In this document: positions 48,501 to 61,277 of the stretch, piece after piece
Numbering within the stretch: position 1 is the stretch's first letter
Layout of the letters: every line of letters begins with the position of its first letter
Assembly: GCA_032718475.1 (NCBI GenBank)
Contig: JAUCBJ010007729.1
Span: 1-64,000 of the forward strand
DNA length: 64,000 nucleotides
Source: Nemertoderma westbladi
Taxonomy: Eukaryota > Xenacoelomorpha > Nemertodermatida > Nemertodermatidae
Reading direction: 5' to 3'
Made by a program: the position numbers and the translations under genes
Notes under the pieces: model-generated
Databases searched by the model: none
What the model saw: the letters and a program-made list of their open reading frames with translations, nothing else
Told to the model about the DNA's origin: nothing

Positions 48501-51500
48501 ATCGGGTCATAGTACGGATCATAAATAATCGGGTCATAGTACGGATCATAAATAATCGGGTCATAGTACGGATCATAAATAATCGGGTTATAGTACGGAT
48601 CATAAATAATCGGGTCATAGTACGGATCATAAATAAACGGGTTATAGTACGGATCATAAATAATCGGGTCATAGTACGGATCATAAATAATCGGGTCATA
48701 GTACGGATCATAAATAATCGGGTTATAGTACGGATCATAAATAATCGGGTTATAGTACGGATCATAAATAAACGGGTCATAGTACGGATCATAAATAATC
48801 GGGTCATAGTACGGATCATAAATAATCGGGTCATATGGTACGGATCATAAATAATCGGGTCATAGTACGGATCATAAATAATCGGGTCATAGTACGGATC
48901 ATAAATAATCGGGTCATAGTACGGATCATAAATAATCGGGTCATAGTACGGATCATAAATAATCGGGTCATAGTACGGATCATAAATAATCGGGTTATAG
49001 TACGGATCATAAATAATCGGGTCATATGGTACGGATCATAAATAATCGGGTCATAGTACGGATCATAAATAAACGGGTCATAGTACGGATCATAAATAAT
49101 CGGGTTATAGTACGGATCATAAATAATCGGGTCATAGTACGGATCATAAATAATCGGGTCATAGTACGGATCATAAATAATCGGGTCATAGTACGGATCA
49201 TAAATAATCGGGTTATAGTACGGATCATAAATAATCGGGTCATATGGTACGGATCATAAATAATCGGGTCATAGTACGGATCATAAATAAACGGGTCATA
49301 GTACGGATCATAAATAATCGGGTTATAGTACGGATCATAAATAATCGGGTCATAGTACGGATCATAAATAATCGGGTCATAGTACGGATCATAAATAAAC
49401 GGGTCATAGTACGGATCATAAATAATCGGGTTATAGTACGGATCATAAATAATCGGGTCATAGTACGGATCATAAATAATCGGGTCATAGTACGGATCAT
49501 AAATAATCGGGTTATAGTACGGATCATAAATAATCGGGTCATAGTACGGATCATAAATAATCGGGTCATAGTACGGATCATAAATAAACGGGTCATAGTA
49601 CGGATCATAAATAATTGGGTCATAGTACGGATCATAAATAATCGGGTTATAGTACGGATCATAAATAAACGGGTCATAGTACGGATCATAAATAATCGTG
49701 TTATAGTACGGATCATAAATAATCGGGTCATATGGTACGGATCATAAATAATCGGGTTATAGTACGGATCATAAATAAACGGATCATAGTACGGATCATA
49801 AATAATCGGGTTATAGTACGGATCATAAATAAACGGGTCATAGTACGGATCATAAATAATCGGGTTATAGTACGGATCATAAATAAACAGGTCATAGTAC
49901 GGATCATAAATAATCGGGTCATAGTACGAATCATAAATAATCGGGTCATAGTACGGATCATAAATAATCGGGTCATAGTACGGATCATAAATAATCGGGT
50001 TATAGTACGGATCATAAATAATCGGGTCATATGGTACGGATCATAAATAATCGGGTTATAGTACGGATCATAAATAAACGGGTCATAGTACGGATCATAA
50101 ATAAACGGGTCATAGTACGGATCATAAATAATTGGGTCATAGTACGGATCATAAATAATCGGGTTATAGTACGGATCATAAATAATCGGGTCATAGTACG
50201 GATCATAAATAAACGGGTCATAGTACGGATCATAAATAATCGGGTCATAGTACGGATCATAAATAATCGGGTCATAGTACGGATCATAAATAATCGGGTC
50301 ATATGGTACGGATCATAAATAAACGGGTTATAGTACGGATCATAAATAATCGGGTCATAGTACGGATCATAAATAATCGGGTTATAGTACGGATCATAAA
50401 TAAACGGGTCATAGTACGGATCATTAATAATCGGGTCATAGTACGGATCATAAATAATCGGGTTATAGTACGGATCATAAATAATCGGGTCATAGTACGG
50501 ATCATAAATAAACGGGTCATAGTACGGATCATAAATAAACGGGTCATAGTACGGATCATAAATAATCGGGTCATAGTACGGATCATAAATAATCGGGTTA
50601 TAGTACGGATCATAAATAAACGGGTCATAGTACGGATCATAAATAATCGGGTTATAGTACGGATCATAAATAAACGGGTCATAGTACGGATCATAAATAA
50701 TCGGGTCATAGTACGGATCATAAATAATCGGGTCATAGTACGGATCATAAATAATCGGGTCATAGTACGGATCATAAATAATCGGGTTATAGTACGGATC
50801 ATAAATAATCGGGTCATAGTACGGATCATAAATAAACGGGTCATATGGTACGGATCATAAATAATCGGGTTATAGTACGGATCATAAATAAACGGGTCAT
50901 AGTACGGATCATAAATAATCGGGTTATAGTACGGATCATAAATAATTGGGTCATAGTACGGATCATAAATAAACGGGTCATAGTACGGATCATAAATAAA
51001 CGGGTCATAGTACGGATCATAAATAATCGGGTCATAGTACGGATCATAAATAATTGGGTTATAGTACGGATCATAAATAATCGGGTTATAGTACGGATCA
51101 TAAATAAACGGGTCATAGTACGGATCATAAATAAACGGGTCATATGGTACGGATCATAAATAATCGGGTTATAGTACGGATCATAAATAATCGGGTCATA
51201 GTACGGATCATAAATAATCGGGTCATAGTACGGATCATAAATAATCGGGTCATAGTACGGATCATAAATAAACGGGTCATATAGTACGGATCATAAATAA
51301 ACGGGTCATAGTACGGATCATAAATAATCGGGTCATAGTACGGATCATAAATAAACGGGTCATATGGTACGGATCATAAATAATCGGGTCATAGTACGGA
51401 TCATAAATAATCGGGTCATATGGTACGGATCATAAATAATTGGTCATAGTACGGATCATAAATAATCGGGTCATATGGTACGGATCATAAATAATCGGGT

Positions 51501-52708
51501 CATAGTACGGATCATAAATAATCGGGTCATAGTACGGATCATAAATAAACGGGTCATATGGTACGGATCATAAATAATCGGGTCATAGTACGGATCATAA
51601 ATAATTGGTCATAGTACGGATCATAAATAATCGGGTCATATGGTACGGATCATAAATAATCGGGTCATAGTACGGATCATAAATAATCGGGTCATAGTAC
51701 GGATCATAAATAATCGGGTCATATGGTACGGATCATAAATAATCGGGTTATATGGTACGGATCATAAATAATCGGGTCATAGTACGGATCATAAATAATC
51801 GGGTCATAGTACGGATCATAAATAAACGGGTCATATGGTACGGATCATAAATAATCGGGTCATAGTACGGATCATAAATAATTGGTCATAGTACGGATCA
51901 TAAATAATCGGGTCATATGGTACGGATCATAAATAATCGGGTCATAGTACGGATCATAAATAATCGGGTCATAGTACGGATCATAAATAATCGGGTCATA
52001 GTACGGATCATAAATAATCGGGTCATAGTACGGATCATAAATAATCGGGTCATAGTACGGATCATAAATAATCGGGTCATAGTACGGATCATAAATAATC
52101 GGGTCATAGTACGGATCATAAATAATCGGGTCATAGTACGGATCATTAATAAACGGGTCATAGTACGGATCATAAATAATCGGGTCATAGTACGGATCAT
52201 AAATAATCGGGTCATAGTACGGATCATAAATAATCGGGTTATAGTACGGATCATTAATAAACGGGTCATAGTACGGATCATAAATAATCGGGTCAAAGTA
52301 CGGATCATAAATAATCGGGTTATAGTACGGATCATAAATAAACGGGTCATAGTACGGATCATAAATAATCGGGTCATAGTACGGATCATAAATAATCGGG
52401 TCATAGTACGGATCATAAATAATCGGGTCATAGTACGGATCATAAATAAACGGGTCATAGTGCGGATCATAAATAAACGGGTCATATGGTACGGATCATA
52501 AATAATCGGGTTATAGTACGGATCATAAATAAACGGGTCATAGTACGGATCATAAATAATCGGGTTATAGTACGGATCATAAATAAACGGGTCATAGTAC
52601 GGATCATAAATAATCGGGTCATAGTACGGATCATAAATAATCGGGTCATAGTACGGATCATAAATAAACGGGTCATAGTACGGATCATAAATAATCGGGT
52701 CACAGTAC
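42541..52708. repeat. 27-bp satellite array, right block
   Basis: Same satellite as the left block, in the same orientation and continuing its phase after the LINE. The last units degrade at about 52700 (TCACAGTACGTG). The 29-bp CATATGG variants are frequent at 44950-47900 and sparse in several homogeneous stretches elsewhere. Confidence 0.97.
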
Positions 52709-53972
52709 GTGTTCGCGCTTTCAGACCTTTAGCAGTTTAACCTGCCAAATTTAGATGTCTTCTAGATTATAAATAGACTTTAGCCTATGACGAGTATTTG
52801 ATACACTACATTAGCCGAAGCCAGTCTATGCGCGACCATTCACCCGCTGGATATACCCGGGAGACTGGATTCGGAAGCTTTGACCTTATTGCGGTGTAGG
52901 CCTACTGTATTATTCGACTGATCGTTAATATATAATTTCTGACAAATATTATTCACTTTCGGGAAATATTAACAGTTCCTTTAGGACGTGGCGCTCTAAA
53001 TATGTAAACAGAGTTATGACTTATACTAGACACAACGGGATGGCTATGGATTCACGTATAAAGCGCATTCTTTAGGAGATGCTTTGTTATCAGTCACAAT
53101 CATGCACACTACCGCACAATGCTGCACACCGATCTGCCGACCTTCACTAATTTTAGTCACATATAAAGAGAACAACAACCGACTCATGTAGTGCCTATGA
53201 AATAGCATTAGATTCACTCCAAAACCACTTTAATGTAAGTCGCAATTGTTATATGTAACCGGTCTCTCACCTTCAGTATATCAAGAAGATTGGGGGTTTT
53301 ATGATTATTCACCGATATTATCCAAATATAATAATATTCCATCAACTGATATAATTAATAACCGACAGTAAATAGCAGTAAAAATGCGGTGTTTGTAGTT
53401 GACAATATGATTTGACACACTGACTTGTGATTAGTTTGTGTTGCGATAACAGTTATACGTTTCTATGACCAAAGCCTACTAATGTTTGGCTAAAGCCTGA
53501 AACAAAGAAATTCCAAAGCCGGTCTTCTGGCTGTGGACAAAATACACATACTGACTGAATTGCATGAGCTTCTGTATACAATCTCCAACACAGAGTCTAA
53601 AAACGCTCTGATTGGTCGACCGAACAAAGAACGAACAAAGAACAAAGAAATGTTACACGTGGACATATCAGCTGTTAGATGTCGTCATGGTAACTACACT
53701 GTATCAAGAGGATTTTGGCTTATTGCGACATAAGATCGCTAGTTATGTCCGCTAAAGTACACATACAGAAGAAATGGCTTTTTATGTCCACTAAAACACC
53801 GGTACAGTAAGGAAACGGCTTTTTATGTCCGTTAAAACACCTACAGAGTACTTTGCGGGGAAAATAACTAGCTAGATCCGCAAAAGCCTTTACACCGCTC
53901 CCAGAAAATGGGATTTAATTCTATAAAATATAAAAAATCACAGTTTCTAAAATATAAAAATACTCTAAACAG
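52709..53972. other. No gene recognised
   Basis: Unique sequence after the array. A 66-codon plus-strand frame (53533-53733) shows no domain. Three spaced copies of a phrase like TATGTCCNCTAAA occur at about 53744, 53787 and 53825, with similar AACGGC/ATGGCTTTTTATG neighbours, a weak degenerate repeat of about 40 bp. Confidence 0.45.
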
Positions 53973-55496
53973 TTAGTCTTTCTTACGCGGACGGCGTTTA
54001 CGCAGTCCCCTGAGGCTAGCAAGAGTCCTTTTCTCTTTGGGGCGAGCCACTTTACTAGGAGGGCTATAACTCCTGGGTAAAGGGTGCAATACAATTGCAT
54101 CGGAAGGTTTAGGGTTATGGTCGATGTCTCGTCCATTTCGATATGCTTCTCCTCGAGCTGATTTTCCTCTGCTTATCGTTGGATGCGTTCGTCCAAAAAC
54201 TCTTGCAGAGAATAGGATCGTCCAAGTTCGATATCTTCTTAGAGATTCTGGATTTCCTGATCGAACTGAGATAAAGCTAATTCGTTTACCGCTTGGACTT
54301 GCTGCTGCAATTTACGTTTCTCTAAACAATTATAGGTTCCTTTTCCGATCTTTTGATGAATAGCGTCTAACGCATTTCGTACAACTCTCTCCTCCGCCTC
54401 GGTGACAGGTTGTATCGGGTTAAACAGGGACGATGATACAGTTGAATGACGATATTAGATGTCCGCGTCCCAATCCGGCTAGGTAAGATGGGCGAATATC
54501 TAGGGAGCCCACAACCGGAGTGCCACCGACTAATTGTTCAGGTAACACTAGATCTTTGAACAATGAGTACAGTTCGGGAAGATCCCTGATACTATTAGGG
54601 TCAAGAGTCTGGGTTCTCACTAGGGAGTGAGGAGGTCTGATCGAGTATTCCGGAACTCGGATCATAGGTTTATTTAAGGATCGTTTGAGTCGAGCGAGCG
54701 TCGGTGATACATCGAACAAGTTTCGCTCGAAACTCCCGTAAATATAGCGAGTAAAACCGTGTTTAAAGCAACATCTCCGCGGATGTTTATGTCTTTCCGT
54801 TTGTTGGTTGGGTCTTGGGCATTCATCGCAATAATACCAAAGACGCACGTCTTATAGGGGAAACGCGGGTGATATTTATTCGGTTTTACAATATTCCTCC
54901 ATCTGTTCGAAGCTATCTGGGATGACAGGTAGCGGTCGATCGGCGGTAAGATACATCATAGTGAAATAGAGTCATTTGAGTTCTATCATAGGATCATGAT
55001 GTATACCTTGAGGATATCGAGTTTCTAGATTTTGTTGATTGGCAATATTGAGATATGTTTCTCTCAGGAATTCCAGATAATCGTTGAAGTCGCTGCGTTT
55101 ATCCGGCTCTTCAATGTCTTCTCTTTCGAGTCTGTTTCGAATAGAATTCTCGTGTTCCATTCTCTGTTTATCGTTCCGCCTCCGCTGGGTAGGATATTTA
55201 AATAAAACCATTTCCCTTTCGGTGTCTACATCGTCCGTATCGTGTAAATCGATAGGATGGTCGGTAGTTAAGAAGTCCATATACGTACCATTACGATGCG
55301 TATAGCGAGCGGTGAATTTTCTATAGTCCAATTCACGCGTAAGTTGCTCCTGGGACATTGGCGGTTCGATATAACGACCATCGTCCTCCGTAGTAGTTGG
55401 ACCAGCGTCGCCGCGTATCAAGCTATCAACAAACGCTTGTAAAGGTAGAGTATATCGCTCCCTGATACCAAGATCATCTTCTATTAACTCAGTCAT
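53973..55496 (-). pseudogene. Unrecognised decayed protein with basic tail
   Basis: A coding-like minus-strand stretch of about 490 codons, broken by several stops and at least one frame change. From 55496 (MTELIEDDLG) it is open to a TGA at 54972, then continues in the same frame (LTADRPLPVIPDSFEQMEEY) past two TAA codons. A Cys-rich segment follows (WYYCDECPR ... RRCCFKH) and LFDVSPTLARLKRSL. Near 54420 the frame shifts to a Gln/Glu-rich, coiled-coil-like part (EKRKLQQQVQAVNELALSQF) with two more stops. It ends in a basic tail, LRGLRKRRPRKKD, and TAA at 53973-53975. The tail resembles a nuclear or nucleic-acid-binding signal. I cannot assign a family; a gag-like or structural protein of an unknown element, or a dead host gene, are both possible. 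Confidence 0.5.
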
Positions 55497-56309
55497 ATCT
55501 GCTATATGAGTTTATCAATATTATAATGAGTTTATATTTAGGCTAGCGGGCGTCGCTGCCTACCCCTCTCGGCCCCCGGACAGCGCAAGATCCTCAGTGC
55601 TGGTGTACTTTCGCCGATGTGCCTATCGCCAACGTAGTAGCTGCACAACGACCACAACAACCAGCGCGAGTCACTCCACCGTCCGTCCCAAAGGCTTAGA
55701 TTTACTTCAGGTTCTTACTGGAGAGTTAGGGCTACTTTCACAATTGCGACTCGCTACTGTAAACACACTTTAGTAGTAACATTCACCTATAAACACACAA
55801 ATTCCACACAACTGTCACAAACCGCACACATTCGGGCCATTTGTCCGTTAGTCAAGTGCCTTCCAGAATGCCACGTTATTATTGGGTATCCTGGGATACT
55901 AGCAGTATGCTATTTATTCCTTATGCTATTCAATGGGCAAGCTTTATTGTTCTTTTAACTCACTTCTAATTCTAGCGTGGTTGTTGCCATGGTGACATTA
56001 TGGAAAGCTAGCGGTAGAATTAGGGTAATTCCCATGCATACAGATCTGGGATGCTATTTAATAGTAATTCTTTAATTGTCAATATTCCTCTTTATACATG
56101 ATTTTATGAATTTTTATCGGCTATTGACCATATATTGGAGATTCTCGCACACTAATACACTTAATAGAGTGAATCTCCGCTCCCATGATCTATTAATTAA
56201 TGGAATTTTGGGAATGTTATAAATTGTATAAAAATGACAATTTATCAAATTCATTAAAAATATGAATTTAAATTTATTCCCGTAAATTTTATTATTTAAT
56301 ATTAAATAG
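55497..56309. other. No gene recognised
   Basis: The first 200 bp are GC-rich compared with the surroundings and sit directly upstream of the decayed coding stretch at 55496, so they could be its promoter region. The remainder is AT-rich. No motif is supported. Confidence 0.35.
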
Positions 56310-56585
56310 ACACAATTTTATTCCAGAACATGTCTGCGGACTGGGATCCTTGATTCTAGGAAATTGGTCTTTTCAAGAATATCGTTAAGTGCTACGATAT
56401 CTTAATAGACTAGAATTTTAATGGATCTAAAATTTGACAGATTTAGTAAATATTAATAATTAATATTTAGGATGGGCACCGGTTTATTCCAGAACTTGTC
56501 TGGGGACATTAACCACTGATTCTAGAATTTTGTCTTTCAAGTATATCGGTGGGTGCCGCGATATCTTAATCGACTAGAATTGCAG
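56310..56585. repeat. Diverged tandem duplication, period about 165 bp
   Basis: Two copies (about 56310-56420 and 56476-56585) share TTATTCCAGAAC, TGATTCTAG, CTTTCAAG/TTTTCAAG, ATATCG, ACGATATCTTAAT / GCGATATCTTAAT and GACTAGAATT in the same order. They differ at many positions, so the duplication is old. Confidence 0.75.
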
Positions 56586-57130
56586 ATGGTCAAAGGGTTT
56601 AACAGATTTATCTTGCGTTTTACGCTACTGTTAAAGGGACATCACGCTACTATATGTATTATTTAATATACGGTATGAGAGCAATATCGCAAGAAGCAAT
56701 GTCAGTGAGAAGAGGCAAGTCGTTTCCAAGGTCTACCCAGAGCTTGGTTTAGCCGAGACACGAGGATCTGAACTTTGCATTCCTAATACTCTACTTTACC
56801 AATAATACTTGAATATAGTAGGAGCTTTATTGTACTTTAATTAGTACGGACATTTCATCTTACTGTAGTCACGTATTTGTAATGTAATACGGTCAGTAAG
56901 GAAAGAGAAAAGAATTATTTCTCGCCGTCGCACTAAATATATAATATATAAGTAATTAAGTAATAAACGCGAATATATATTGCACTAATCTACTAGATAA
57001 TCGCTAAAATAACATTCTACTAAATAAAATTAAAGAAAACGATTATAATAAAATTACATAATAATACGTACCTAAATATAAAATAATAAAAATATAAAAT
57101 AATATAGTCACACACCCACTCCAGCCGTTG
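56586..57130. other. No gene; possible BEL/Pao 3' LTR or UTR
   Basis: AT-rich sequence immediately downstream of BEL/Pao pol on the minus strand, where a 3' LTR would be expected. Without a second LTR to compare I cannot delimit one. Confidence 0.3.
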
Positions 57131-57451
57131 TTAAGTTGGGGAGTCCCTAGATGTTTGTTGGATTAGGGAGGTGGTCGTGGGAAGAGTATCTTGCCTTCCA
57201 TAGTTTCCGGAGAGTTCTCTGTCTCTTTCCAGTAAACATAAACGACCAACTGGGCGATTGAGCTGCTGTGTCTCGAAGACAATTCCCGGTTTCTTGAAGT
57301 TACGTCGCATGACGACGAGTTCTACCGATCGCACCAAACCATCATCCGAGATGTGAGTCTCGATGATACGACCTGTCTGCCACCGCTTACGTGGAAGATC
57401 TGAATCCACAATAAGGACCATGTCTCCAGCGCTGACATTTTCTTGCTGCAC
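57131..57451 (-). pseudogene. BEL/Pao integrase C-terminal domain
   Basis: Encodes GDMVLIVDSDLPRKRWQTGR and IIETHISDDGLVRSVELV, the small beta-rich domain (DUF5641-like) that closes BEL/Pao pol. It is in a different frame from the integrase core; the switch lies in 57387-57451. Confidence 0.85.
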
Positions 57452-59954
57452 AAAACAACTTAGTTCGAAGTTGTAGCGTGGGCAGATAATGTTTTTCGAA
57501 ATGGTCAGTGAAACGACGGGATAACAACTGCATAAGTTGCCAAGTTTGCCGGCAGTATTCGTCTCTGTCTGTGATTTCCGATCGTGGGAGCATGGCTACA
57601 GGTTTCTTCAGTAGGAAGTGCGCGGGTGTTAGCGCTTCCAGGGAATCGGGACTCAATGAGACTGGCATAAGCGGTCTCTCGTTGAGATAGGCGGCGATTT
57701 CCTCCATTAACGTCCGCAAAAGTTCGTCGGTGAGATACGCGCGGCACGGCACTATGAAGTGAAATGCGGTCTTCACGCTCCTGATTAATCTCTCCCAACT
57801 TCCTCCCCACCAAGGGGCGTCGGCGGCGTTGAAGGTCCAGCTAGACGCTGTTACCCTTAGCTGATCATCCACCTGTCTTTGGTTCCAATCTTTGACGTAA
57901 GCCTTGATTTCATTGTTGGCACTAATGAAGTTCGTTCCCTTATCAGATCTCATCGTGTTACTAGTTCCAAAGCGAGCGATCTGTCGTCGTAAGCTCAATA
58001 GGAAGCTGTTGATAGATAAATCGTTCACCATATCGAGATGGATAGCTCTACAAGTCATACAAACAAAGATGACACACCATCTCTTGACTATAGTCCTAGC
58101 ATGATATACTTCAATAGGGCCAAATAAATCTACACCGGTATTAGTAAAGGGTGGTTCATAGAAGCTTACTCGTTTCCTAGGTAATTCTGCCTCTCGCTGT
58201 GTTAAAGGCCTACTGAATGCTTTCCTACAGGGTATGCAGTTCCTAAGAACTTGGTTCAGAGCTCTACGGGGTTTATAAAAATAAGAGCGAGTTCGAATTT
58301 CGCTAAGAACTCGTTCTCTACCAGCATGATAAAGTTTGCTGTGAACATCTACAATCATCTTGATTTGTATTTCAAGATTTCTAATGAGTATGGGAAACTT
58401 GGTGTCAAAGGATAATGGAGCATTAGTTAATCTTCCTCCAACACGTATCAACCCATCTATCATTGTGCTAGAGAAACGATCCCTTAAGCGCATCTGTGGA
58501 TTTCTCAACAACAGGAAATACTTATCGGAATCCTCATAGCATTGCAGGAGTCTCAGCATCTGCTTGTTGGTTTCTTCATGCTCCTGATAACTGATCTTCT
58601 CCTTCAGAAACCTGTCGGATATCTTATATTTGGGAAGATCTTTAACAACATGGACCTGCACAGATGTCAGTGGAGCGGTATCACTATTGGTCTTCGTCCT
58701 GGAGTAGTGATGATGAAAACATCGCTTTAAATATGTAACGGCCTTACAGAGCCGATTCCAGGAACTGTAGTGATATATCGCTCTCTGCAGGAGAGGTGAG
58801 AGTCCTTGCGAGACGTCTGGAATTCCAGATTTCCAATCCCTCTCTCTGATTTCCACAACAGACTTATTTGTGGCTGTGGGTTTCGGATCCAAAGCGTCGT
58901 CTCCGGAAGTGTGTAGTACAGACAGATCTACCACGGGTTTAAATAACTTTGATTTACTCGCCCGAGTTTTAGGTTTGACTTTCTCCGCTCCCTTGGCCTG
59001 TCTAATCTCTGCCGTAGTAAGATGAGGAGGCCATTCATCCTCTTCTTTGCTTAGGAAGTCGGGTCCACCTAACCAGTCTGGAGTATCTATCAGTTCTTGT
59101 GGAGTTGCTCCCCTGGAGGCGATGTCTGCTGGATTAATCGTTCCGGGGCAATGTCTCCATTGATCCATCTTCGTGCGACTAAGTATAATGGCTACTCTGT
59201 TGGTAACGAAGACGCTGAACTGACAGACTTCATTGGTTATATACTCCAACACGAGTAAAGCATCAGTCCAATAGACAGTTTTCTCCAGTGGATAGTCGAT
59301 CTGTTCTGTTACATTCCGGCCTATGGCTGTAGCGTATAGAGCCGCTTTTAACTCCGTTCGAGGAACTTTCAACTTGTTGTTTATCAATGCCTTAGAGGTA
59401 ACCAAGGCGACTTTGATTCCATCCGGAGTTTCCACTCTCAGGTAGGCTACTATACCTATTCCCATATCGCTGGCGTCTCCAAACACATGGAGTTGATAGG
59501 AATACGTAGGGAGAACATGACCAAAATATGAACGGGAAATTATAAAGTTCTCGATGGCTGGTAGAGAATCTTCCCATTTCATCCACTTCTTTAATAATTC
59601 TCCCTTAAGTGGATCGTCCCATGAGTGGTTTTCCAGCCACATTTGTTGTACTAAACTCCGAGCAATTAATATAACTGGGCTAATAAATCCCAATGGATCG
59701 AAATAAGTGCTCAGGATACTTAAACAAATCCGTTTAGTCCGAATTGGATTATCTCGCTGTTTTAGCTGGAAAAACAGGATATCTCTCTCTGTGTCCCATT
59801 TCAAACCAAGTGTCTTGGTTTCTGGAAGATCATCTTTGATTAGGTCTAGGTCTTTCGCTCCTCGATCTTCTACCGGGATCGATTCTAGATACTCACGAGA
59901 GTTGCTGGTGAATTTAGTTAATCGAAATCCACCTCTTTTTAAGCACTCTACCAT
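57387..59954 (-). pseudogene. BEL/Pao RT end, RNase H and integrase
   Basis: A long open frame of 855 codons. It begins in the RT thumb (GGFRLTKFTSNSREYLESIP) and has the BEL/Pao connection STYFDPLGFISPVILIARSL. RNase H follows (LHVFGDASDMGIGIVAY, KVPRTELKAALYA, YWTDALLVLEYI, INPADIASRG). Integrase comes next: the zinc-binding H..H..C..C segment (HSKLYHAGRERVL ... CIPCRK), then the DDE core with Asp in TGVDLFGPI, Asp in RSDKGTNF and Glu in WGGSWERLIRSVK. These catalytic residues are all present. The frame is lost at both ends. Confidence 0.9.
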
Positions 59955-60331
59955 TCCTTTGGCGACATCAATGGCTTCTCGTCCATGTATATATCCCGTT
60001 TGATGTTGTCGATCACCTCTTTTGAGAAGGCGTCCCGGTTGTCATCAGCAGTGGTGCGCACCACTGAGCAGGCGTTTGAAGGGCTTGAGATGATCCCAAA
60101 AGCCTGGATGGTCATCCAATACTCCACCGGTTTCTGGCTGAGGTCTCCTTCAGGCCACCACAGAAATCGTAGGCTGTCTCGATCACTGTCCAGCGCCTTG
60201 ACTTGTAAGAACATGCCTTCTATATCGGAGGCGAAAGCGATTGAATATTGTCGTAATCTTAAGAGTATTCCCAACAAGGATTGGACTAAGTTGGGTCCTG
60301 GTAACAACTCGGAATTAAGGGATTGGCCCAT
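59948..60331 (-). pseudogene. BEL/Pao RT core, lesion at active site
   Basis: Encodes MGQSLNSELLPGPNLVQSLL, IAFASDIEGMFLQVKALDSD (motif A) and SLRFLWWPEGDLSQKPVEYW, the BEL/Pao RT fingers and palm. The active-site box reads IYMDEKPL instead of the expected YxDD. Immediately after it the frame is lost: residues of the expected continuation (EAIDVAKGMVECL) appear in another frame. A small deletion removing the second catalytic Asp and the following loop explains this. Confidence 0.8.
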
Positions 60332-60354
60332 GTAGAGGGCGGAGCCGTCGAATA

Positions 60355-61275
60355 CTACTCGTACCTCATGAGGTTTACCGGGTTTGGTAGTACGTTCTTG
60401 GTTAAATAGTACGTTCTTTCAGTTAGGGGTGTTCCTTCCGGTACTCGCTCTGCATATCCCTTGTTAATAAATTTCTTCAACTGAGTCTGATACATTTCTT
60501 TAGCTGAAGCATTTGCCGTAAGGCGTCGATGTAGTTGAGCAATTCTTTTCTCCGCCAAGGGTCGGTTGTTTATGAATTTTGGTTCTCGCTTTCGGAATGG
60601 GAGACCGATTTCATATCTACCTTGATCTTTAAGAAAACGTGTAGTTGTCTCCTGGATCTGCTTGGCTCTTTCTTCTTCTACCGATAGGGCCTTATCGTAG
60701 GAATTGGGCTCTACAGCCTCTTGAGTAAAGAATCGTACGGCGTGTTCATCTCGAGTTTTTGCGTTATATCTCTCGATTGCGTCATTCAGTTCGTCGTTAT
60801 AGTCGACTTGTCCTGATGGACGAATGACTTGACATAGGTTCACTTGGTTTTGCCAAGTCTCGTTTTCCGTAAGGATATCGATGGCATTCTCCTCGTCGAA
60901 GAGCTGGTGGATATCGTCATTATCTGAGGAGTATGGTGTTCCCTCAGTTGGGTCGTCAACTTTGCTGCTCTCCACTTCACATTCACTTAATTGATATACC
61001 TGTTCTTTTGGTAATCTTTCCATGAGAGTTCTACGTGAAGGGCCAGTAAAGTACCAACCTACTCTAGTTCTTCCCGCATAGGCTTGTAGTGGTTGCGGTT
61101 GAGCAGGCCGTTTCTCCAATGTCTCAAGCGCTTCATGCGCATTTTGGCCGATGAGTATTTGCACTCCAGGGTAATCTGTGTTGAATCTAGGTATATTAAG
61201 CTGCTGGGTGGAATCGTCCTCATCCCAGTTATAAGGTTCTACTTGACTGGTAGCGAAGTTCTTTATCGCCACCAT
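60355..61275 (-). pseudogene. BEL/Pao pol, protease-RT linker region
   Basis: Encodes the segment between protease and RT typical of BEL/Pao (DUF1758/DUF1759-RT linker): LNIPRFNTDYPGVQILIGQN, RTRVGWYFTGPS, EENAIDILTENETW, YNAKTRDEHAVRFFTQE and GLPFRKREPKFINNRPLAEK, then RLTANASAKEMYQTQLKKFI near the RT start. Near 60380-60420 a 14-bp string (CCAAGAACGTACTA on the minus strand) is duplicated and the frame is lost just before the RT core. Confidence 0.8.
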
Positions 61276-61277
61276 TT

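Noticed and set aside
27411-52708. CRISPR-like array (regular short repeats)
   Set aside because: There are no unique spacers between repeats: the units are directly head to tail, the repeat is the whole period, and the DNA is animal nuclear.
27368-52740. Dozens of long open frames on both strands within the satellite
   Set aside because: They follow from a 27-bp stop-free unit; they start and stop only at length variants and show no conserved start, domain or consistent codon pattern.
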